NCBI GenBank assembly: GCA_016711605.1
Contig: JADJSS010000022.1
Coordinates: 1 to 41,720 of the forward strand
DNA from: Saprospirales bacterium
GTDB taxonomy: Bacteria > Bacteroidota > Bacteroidia > Chitinophagales > JADIYW01
Direction: 5' to 3'
Length of the DNA stretch: 41,720 nt
The position numbers were made by a program, and so were the translations under genes. This document shows, one piece after another, positions 35,945 through 41,720 of the stretch (positions within the stretch are counted from its first letter, which is position 1; each line of letters starts with the position of its first letter). The notes under the pieces are model-generated. The model saw only the letters and a list, made by a program, of their open reading frames with translations, was not told the origin of the DNA and searched no databases.

Positions 35945-36285
35945 ATGAAAAAGAAAAACTTAACATTATTGCTTCTTTTAGTAACCAGTATCATCACTGT
36001 TTATAGCAAAAATCCAGAAAAATTAATTGGCATTTCTCTCGATAATGATAAAAAGAAATTACCATTTCAGTTGTTAGCACTGGCTGTACTAATAAAAATG
36101 ATTTTGAATTAATCTGTAAAAATGGAATACTTACAGTTAACAGATTAAAGCCAGATTATTGCAAAGCAATGGAAGAAGTAGTAACGTTTACGTATAGCTT
36201 TACAACTGCAAAAATTGATGCTAATAAACCTTTTACTATCAGCAATAAATTTATTGCAAATCCATTTTTAGCTAAAATAAAATAA
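35945..36285 (+). pseudogene. Small exported protein (frameshifted)
   Basis: About 114 codons. The first frame gives a signal peptide (NLTLLLLLVTSIITVYS) and PEKLIGISLDNDKKK, then runs out of frame at about 36,055-36,065 and stops. The other frame continues ISVVSTGCTNKNDFELICKNG, then VTFTYSFTTAKIDANK, and ends NKFIANPFLAKIK. Two Cys, at TGC-T and ICKNG, might form a disulfide in the periplasm. The size and layout suggest a small beta-rich exported protein. I recognise no family. It ends 4 bases before the next gene. Confidence 0.65.
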
Positions 36286-36289
36286 TTAC

Positions 36290-37302
36290 ATGAAACAGAT
36301 AACGTATAAATTAGCTTTGATGTATTGTTTTTTATTAAGTTCATTATTAAATGGCTTAAGTCAAAACAACGAAAAAACATATAAAATAACAGATGCTTAT
36401 TTTGATTCTACATTTACCAAATCAGAATCCAGAATTGAAATTATTTTATAAATAATAAAAATAAAAGGGTTGATATTCCAATTAGATTATTTTACAACAG
36501 TACTTTTAATACAACATCACAAGATGAATATGGAAATTTTCAACTGTCATTGAAACCAGGAAAATATAAATTTACTTTCTTCTTTAAAAAGAACCAGGAT
36601 CTTCCTTATATCATCCAAGATGACTATACTGTTTCAACAGATTCTATTCAGCTAAATCCATCATACCAAACCATTATAACGGTAAACCTTGGTGATGTAA
36701 AAGAGCAAAAAAGTGGAGAAGTGGTAAAAAAACCACAAGTTTATTTCTATCCTAAAAAAAATACAGAAGTTAATGTAAAACTCAACTTCAATGGTAAATT
36801 AAATTTTACTTACCCAACATATAATAACGGCTGGAATTTCTTTGCAGAAACTAACGGCTCATTAAATTTTAAAAACAAGAGGTATAATTATCTTTTTTTG
36901 GGATGGTGAATCAATACAGTTGAAACATTTATAAATAAAAATGAAGGGTTTATTGTCAATAAGAAAAACTTAGTTTCATTTTTAGAAGATAAACTAACAA
37001 AAATAGGGTTGAATAATAAAGAACAACAGGATTTTATTACTTTCTGGGTTCCATTGATGAATCAAAATGAAGATATTTTTATCCATTTTTTATTTAATGA
37101 ATCTTGTAATCAGGTCGCATCTTTATCTATTACACCAAAACCAGATAATTTTTTACGAGTATATATGGTGTGGTCTAAAGCAAACACTACTAAATCGTAT
37201 CAGTTAAAAGAACAACAAATTCCTTCCAATAAAAGAAATGGGTTTACTGTTGTAGAATGGGGTGGAGTTCAGTTAAATGAAAAAATTAAAATTGAACTTT
37301 AG
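36290..37302 (+). pseudogene. Exported protein of the conserved 'YP...TYP...FWDG...VVEWGG' family (frameshifted)
   Basis: About 338 codons with three indels. A signal peptide (LALMYCFLLSSLLNGLS) is followed by a beta-rich domain of carboxypeptidase-regulatory style (IPIRLFYNSTFNTTSQDEYG, LKPGKYKFTFFF). The family core then appears: KPQVYFYPKKNTEVNVKLNF, NFTYPTYNNGWNF, YNYLFWDGES (only if one T of the T7 run at 36,893-36,899 is removed), FLEDKLTKIGL, FITFWVPLMN, ITPKPDNFLRVYMVW and GFTVVEWGG. From memory this pattern is widespread in bacteria as an uncharacterised protein; I know of no assigned function. The other breaks are near 36,435 and 36,910-36,940. The two compensate around the in-frame TGA at 36907. 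Confidence 0.75.
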
Positions 37303-37352
37303 TTCTGAATAAAATAAAAAAATCAAACACAAAATTACAAACAAAAGTTACC

Positions 37353-37741
37353 ATGAAACAAAAAGCATACATCAAACCATCAAAACCGGCATTAATTATT
37401 GGCCTTATTGCTTTAATCGGATTTCTGGCATTTGGCATCTTTTTCTTCGTTCTGTTAAATGATGAACCGGAAAGCGGAATCGGACAGGGATTTTTATTAT
37501 TCTGGATGCTGATGGTGATACTGATTGGCGCCTATTTTGTATACGGCTTGATAAACTATAACAAAACGGATACTGCAGGTGCAGGCAGTGAAATACATAT
37601 TCCGGGTATAGTTACTATAAACGACTCCTCTTCTTCATTTGATGAAAAACTCCGCAAACTGGAAGAATTAAAAAAGATGGATTAATTAGTGATGAAGAAT
37701 TTGAGATAAAACGAAAAGAAATTTTAACAGATAAATGGTAA
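37353..37741 (+). CDS. SHOCT-domain membrane protein (frameshift before the SHOCT motif)
   Basis: A 128-residue protein once a -1 shift is made. Two membrane helices (ALIIGLIALIGFLAFGIFFFVLL and GFLLFWMLMVILIGAYFVYGLI) are followed by a linker and FDEKLRKLEELKK. Uncorrected, the frame ends two residues later at 37685. With one more A in the A6 run at 37670-37675 it reads KKDGLISDEEFEIKRKEIL, the complete SHOCT motif, and ends DKW at 37741. SHOCT is a short C-terminal helical hairpin thought to aid oligomerisation. The break is again an A AAA AAG heptamer (37670-37676) in the phase that restores the frame by a -1 slip, as in murC. Confidence 0.82.
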
Positions 37742-37764
37742 TAGTTTAACTACTTTCTCTTACA

Positions 37765-39002
37765 ATGAAAATAACAAATCTTATATTAAACTATCTGTGC
37801 ATTTCATGCTTTGTATTTATTAATGCCGGAAAACTTACTGCTCAAAATGTTCCTGTAAATACTCAGTATGGGTTGAAGAACTTGGTTGTTGGATCGAAGA
37901 TCCGAATACCGGAAAAAGTATCCACTTAGATCGTTACGGTCAAACAAATTTAACGTATAACGGCATTACATATCATTGTGATTGTGATAATGGCTGCAGA
38001 CCAGTTACCACCAACTCTAGTCCTAGCTCTAGCTCTAACTCTGGTTACAGTTCTAGCGGATACAAACCTTACAGCAGTCAGGATTTTAAAACGCAGATGA
38101 TGACCACCATTGCAGATTAGGCTATTACCAGTTTTTTTAATTGGTTAAATACACCGTCAAGGCCGTCAAAGACAGTTCAGCAGCAACAGCAGCAGCAACA
38201 GCAAATTCAGCAGCAAAAAATAGCCGATGAGAAAGCAAAAAAAGAGGCATTGGCAAGATGGACGCAAATGCAAAGCACGGAAGATTTAAAACGAAAAGAG
38301 GACCAGGCTGAAAAAATTAGAAAAGGCGAAGCCATCCTTCCAGCAGATTCAAACATTCAGCTCAAACAATAATTCGGAACCCTTTAGTATAAATGATCCA
38401 AGGCTTGATATAACTCCGTTGCCTGAAAAGACTTATCCAAACAAAGGTCTCGATCACATGGATCGCTTAATGTGTGCTTTCCTACTTCTCCAAACTTAGC
38501 CAGTCAAGAGTAATAAAGATGTCAAGCTGCTTTCTATAATGAACAGGTAGAGTTGGTAATGGCTGGTCAGCCTACATATGTAGAATGCAAACTTCCTGCT
38601 AAAGCGTCAAATATGGAAATTGAAAAGAGAATAGAGGAAACCAAACAACTCCTGACGGTTTTCAATGAAAAGGTAAATGAACTGGAGACCATAGAAAAAG
38701 AAGAAGTACAGTTAACGGAACTGGTTAAAGAGACCAAAGACAAGAAACAGACTATAAAAAAAGAACTCGAGCGAATTAAGGAAGAAGCTGTGGTGGCTGA
38801 ACCTGAAAAGAAAGAGGAAATGGATGAATTGATCAGAATGGCACAGGAACAGTTTGATGAAGCTGAAAATTCCGCTATAAAAGCTGAAACCAAACAAAAA
38901 GAAATATTGGAAAAGAAAGAAAAAACAATTGAAGAATTAAAAGAATACCAGTCAAAAATAAAACCTCCTGTTCAGCCGATATCAATACCTTCAACTAAAT
39001 AA
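37765..39002 (+). pseudogene. Exported Cys-motif/coiled-coil protein, copy 2 (multiply interrupted)
   Basis: About 412 codons. ATG 37765 gives a signal peptide (YLCISCFVFINAGKLTA, then QNVPV). After a -1 shift at 37,868-37,872 it reads VEELGCWIEDPNTGKSIHLD, then YHCDCDNGCRP (a Cys cluster), a Ser/Asn/Tyr-rich stretch, and GYKPYSSQDFKTQ. An in-frame TAG at 38118 interrupts it. Next are a poly-Gln run (38178-38216, nine Gln, Ile, three Gln), a Lys/Glu coiled coil, further shifts at about 38,340-38,370 and 38,480-38,520, and LMCASYF...CQAAFYNEQVELVMAGQP. The last frame, to 39002, is a long coiled coil (about residues 285-395) ending in a Pro-rich tail. Domain order is that of the 33,908 gene. 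Confidence 0.7.
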
Positions 39003-39024
39003 TTCTAACTGAAAATACTTTACT

Positions 39025-40887
39025 ATGAAATCATTTATGCATATACTATCACTTACTGCTGCAATATTCTTAAGCTTTCAACTGCATGGACAAACCATGT
39101 ATGAAAATGTTAAAAAGGCAGAGAGCCGAAATGATCTCGCTGCTGTAGCATCCTTGTATTCCGAATGGCTTAAACTTGCTCCTAATGATATCGGACTTAT
39201 TTACAACACGGCAAACGCCTATTATAAAAACAAACAATATAAGGATGCCATCCCATTATTCAAAAGAGCACTGGAATCTGCAAATTATATTAATGACATC
39301 AGTACCTGGACCAGCCTTATTGAGTGTTATGACATATCTGGTCAATCTGATGATGCTATACAATTCATAAAGCAGCAAATAGAAAAATATCCCAATTATC
39401 CTGTAATTTTTTCAGCGCTCTCTTTTGCCAACATCAAAAACAAAAATTATGAAGATGCACTGCTTGCGTCCAATCGATCCATCGAATTAGTACCACAAAA
39501 CCCGGTAGCCTATTTCTTTCAGGGCATGGCATACGGCAGTTTGAAAACGTACAGGCCTGCGATTGAAGCACTGAAGAAATCCATTGCAATCTATCCTAAC
39601 TTCTCACAGGCATATCTTTTTTTAGGTCGCTATCTCATTGACTACAACGAAACGGAAGAAGCAATTTCAACACTTAAAAAAGGTCTTACACAAGGAGAAA
39701 ACTCGCTCTTGCATCTTATGCTCGGACTTGCACAATTTAAACTTGGAAAATACGCTGATGCATATACTGAAATTGACAAAGCATTAGCTATTGAAAGCAA
39801 GTCAGGTACAGGTATCAGCATAGAAATGGTCAATAAATATCCGGTAATTAAAACGATACAGGACAATACACCTGCTCAGAGCGCAGAACTAAAACCGGGA
39901 GACATCATTGTTGACATAAACTCCAAATCAGCAAGGAAAATGAAAGCAGATGAAGTGATGGAATTACTGTCTTCAAAAAAAGGTTCTTCTCTCATTCTGA
40001 CGCTGGAAAGAAACGGAAATTCCTTTACTAAAACGATCACCTGCTCAGATATTCCGAAAACTGACGCAGCAATTTCATTTGCTATGAGAAGATTATCAGC
40101 AGATACACCAACAACAAGAGTCAGCAAAAGATGATATCCTTATTGCAGAGTCTCTCAAGAATGATGATGAGACCACCAGAGAATATATCAGTATGGCAAA
40201 AGGCTTGCTGGCTATGGATGAAGGAAATTATGAAACTACTATTCAATTAATGACCAAAGTGCCGGACAATTCTTTTGCCCGTATGTATGAGGCCATAGCA
40301 TTTGCTGAAAAGTCGCTGTTTACTGCATCGCTTTCTCATTTTATGGAAATACCTTCGGAAGATCTGGTTCCAGAAAATATTCCTTTAATGCAAGATCATA
40401 AAGTACTGATGAAACTTTACAAACCTCAAGTAATACAGCACAAAGAGAAAGCAGAAGAATACCTAATTAAAAAAACATGCCTCAGGATGCTCTTTTCGAA
40501 TTAAGCGAGGCTGTTAAGAAAGCTGATATAATAGAAAGTCAGCTGATATTGGACAAAATGTTTGCTATCGTGGTGGCAAACCCTATGCTAGGTGAAATTC
40601 CAGAAACAGCCAGAAAATATGCCCTAAGAGCAGAGATTTTACTAAAAGAAGGAAACCTGGAAGAAGCGGCAGCAGAAAACAGAAAAGCTATCCTTGCAGC
40701 ACCTTACATAGCCAGTTTATATTACAACATGGCACTCATAAAAAGTGAACTGAATAAATATGCAGATGCCATTCGCTACATGCACATTTTTACTAAAGGC
40801 GTTCCTGATGCTCCGAATATCAGACAGGCAAAAGACCAAATCATCAAATGGGAATTCATGATAGAACGCAATAAAGAGAAGAATTAA
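39025..40887 (+). pseudogene. Exported TPR-PDZ-TPR protein, copy 2 (two frameshifts)
   Basis: About 621 residues. A signal peptide (MHILSLTAAIFLSFQLHG, then QTMYEN) leads into about seven TPR repeats (residues 30-260; for example QYKDAIPLFKRALES, RPAIEALKKSIAIYPNFSQAY). One PDZ domain follows (ISIEMVNKYPVIKTIQDNTP, ELKPGDIIVDINSKS; about 262-345). The frame breaks at about 40,110-40,125 (+1) and resumes QESAKDDILIAESLKNDDET. It breaks again in the A7 run near 40,469-40,475 (one A short) and resumes MPQDALFELSEAVKKADI with a last TPR block to the TAA. It follows the coiled-coil gene by 22 bases. Probably a periplasmic scaffold; partner unknown. Confidence 0.8.
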
Positions 40888-40991
40888 TGATTACAGGACA
40901 AACGGCAACACCGCATTTCTGTCATTGGGGTACCCGAGAAAATGCTGCAGGTACCATTGGTGATGAAGCATTGCCCGTGGCAATAAATTAA
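40887..40991 (+). CDS. 34-codon frame coupled to the TPR-PDZ gene
   Basis: ATG 40887 overlaps the preceding TAA as TAATG. The 34 codons read MITGQTATPHFCHWGTREN, then AAGTIGDEALPVAIN. The sequence is not low-complexity and has a Cys, two His and a Trp close together, so it could be a real small protein or the remnant of a larger domain. It is followed within 30 bases by the truncated end of the minus-strand reductase remnant, which hints at a rearrangement point. Confidence 0.4.
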   Translation: MITGQTATPHFCHWGTRENAAGTIGDEALPVAIN

Positions 40992-41017
40992 AAACAGTCA
41001 ATACAAAAAAAAACTAC

Positions 41018-41712
41018 CTATTCGAGGTTCCAAACTATCAGCATAAAACCCAGCCATTCCACCATTTCTCCGAAATGATTGGGACAGGAAATATACCTAA
41101 ATAAAAAAACCTGTGGCATTTTATAACCGCTTTCTCTCGGCTTTCTTAAATTTATCAATATTGCGTCTGATTTATAGTTGATATAAAAACCAACCAAAAA
41201 TAAAATCAACCCAATTATAAAATTCCAGTGTAAAAAATAACCTGAAGAATATACAGTTACATTACTTTAGTAATATCCAATAGCGCTACGTTTACATAAT
41301 TAAATAATATGGTAGACAATTCAATTAGTATAGTTATTTGTTTTACTTTCGTATGAGTTCTCAAAGGAAAAACAAAACTCAGGTTTATATAATGCAGGGT
41401 ATATAATGCAGAAAAAAAAAAAAGCGTATTCATTGGATTAAAATAAACAACATACACTATCCAATACGCCGTAGTGCCCAGTTTTCCATAGTATCCAGCC
41501 TAACTGATTTGAAACATCAGTTCCATATTTAGTTTTCGTGTGCCTTCCATAGGGTGCTGAAACAAACAACTAAACAGAGTAGAGTAAAACAGCGATTGCA
41601 GTCCACAAAAAAATTAAATGAACTAAAGTGAATTGAACTGTGATTGAATAAAATTATAAAATTGAAAACGAAGTCCTTGTTATCAGAAATAATAATTTTT
41701 AATCGGGAACAT
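41018..41712 (-). pseudogene. Remnant of a steroid 5-alpha-reductase family (DUF1295-like) membrane enzyme
   Basis: Read on the minus strand in several frames, a single ancestral protein is visible. Hydrophobic WTAIAVLLYSV (about 41604-41570) is followed by LFVSAPYGRHTKTKYG and VSNQLGWI. Then come YWIVYVVYFNPMNTLFFF and LHYINLSFVFPLRTHTKVKQ (to 41257), and after a gap GFYINYKSDAILINLRKP, ESGYKMPQVFLFRYISCPN and HFGEMVEWLGFMLIVWNL. SAPYGRH, the IN-x-x-SD element, and ISCPN-x-x-GE-x-x-EW-x-G are hallmarks of the family, which reduces enone or polyprenol-like substrates with NADPH. The protein ends at WNLE, so about 30-40 usual C-terminal residues are missing. At least four breaks and internal stops are seen. 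The start at ATG 41712 is only a guess. Confidence 0.78.
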
Positions 41713-41720
41713 AAAATAAA

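Noticed and set aside
36907..36909. In-frame TGA in the VVEWGG-family gene as a selenocysteine codon
   Set aside because: The family motif YLFWDGES is restored in the other frame by removing one T, so the TGA lies in a short out-of-frame stretch between two compensating indels.
32925..38120. Reassigned stop codons as the reason for in-frame TAA and TAG
   Set aside because: The dcw genes and all intact genes end normally on TAA or TGA, and the broken genes also contain many indels, so a changed code is not needed.
41018..41457. Two separate small minus-strand membrane proteins (41018-41209 and 41257-41457)
   Set aside because: Both carry consecutive parts of the steroid 5-alpha-reductase family and are pieces of one broken gene.

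Overview
The window looks like AT-rich chromosomal DNA of a Bacteroidota bacterium, probably from the Chitinophagales/Sphingobacteriales side, though placement is inferred from style and not from a search. The evidence is an almost complete dcw (division and cell wall) cluster in Bacteroidota form, with a long MraY, a PASTA-tailed FtsI, a short FtsL-like protein and a long FtsZ tail. In addition there are many small lipoproteins ending their signal in Cys-Lys-Lys, starts without clear Shine-Dalgarno sequences, and TAnnTTTG-type -7 promoter elements.

Region 1 (1-16,140, minus strand) is the dcw operon. Transcription runs mraZ, rsmH, ftsL, ftsI, murE, mraY, murD, ftsW, murG, murC, ftsQ, ftsA, ftsZ, and ftsZ runs off the left edge. 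These genes make the UDP-MurNAc-peptide, lipid I and lipid II, and then the divisome that polymerises septal peptidoglycan. MurE carries the DNPR motif, so the peptide should contain meso-diaminopimelate. A candidate MraZ operator overlaps the promoter at 16,086-16,140. murC is interrupted by a one-base frameshift at an A AAA AAG heptamer.

Region 2 (16,324-28,280) is accessory. It holds two paralogous helical proteins (one intact, one frameshifted) flanking a lipoprotein/GH5 glycosidase group. After these comes a series of small lipoproteins and small acidic cytosolic proteins, a secreted HMA-like protein, a DUF695-like protein and an AlkB-type dioxygenase. Two lipoprotein genes share a duplicated two-block leader.

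Region 3 (28,290-32,253) has three intact genes: a TPR-AAA+ ATPase directly followed by a TPR membrane protein on the minus strand, and a divergent acyl-CoA dehydrogenase.

Region 4 (32,547-40,991, plus strand) is the most unusual part. It is a set of exported or membrane proteins: a YiiX-like permuted papain-fold peptidase, and a twice-repeated block of [small membrane protein (PLDc_N or SHOCT)] - [exported Cys-motif/coiled-coil protein] - [exported TPR-PDZ protein]. Two further exported proteins lie between the two blocks. Nearly every gene here is broken by single-base indels, many exactly one A short in an A-run, plus three in-frame stops. Either the locus is decaying or the consensus is poor here. 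The second block looks richer in G+C than the first.

Region 5 (41,018-41,712, minus strand) is a shattered, C-terminally truncated steroid 5-alpha-reductase family gene. No tRNA, rRNA, CRISPR, IS element or phage gene was found.
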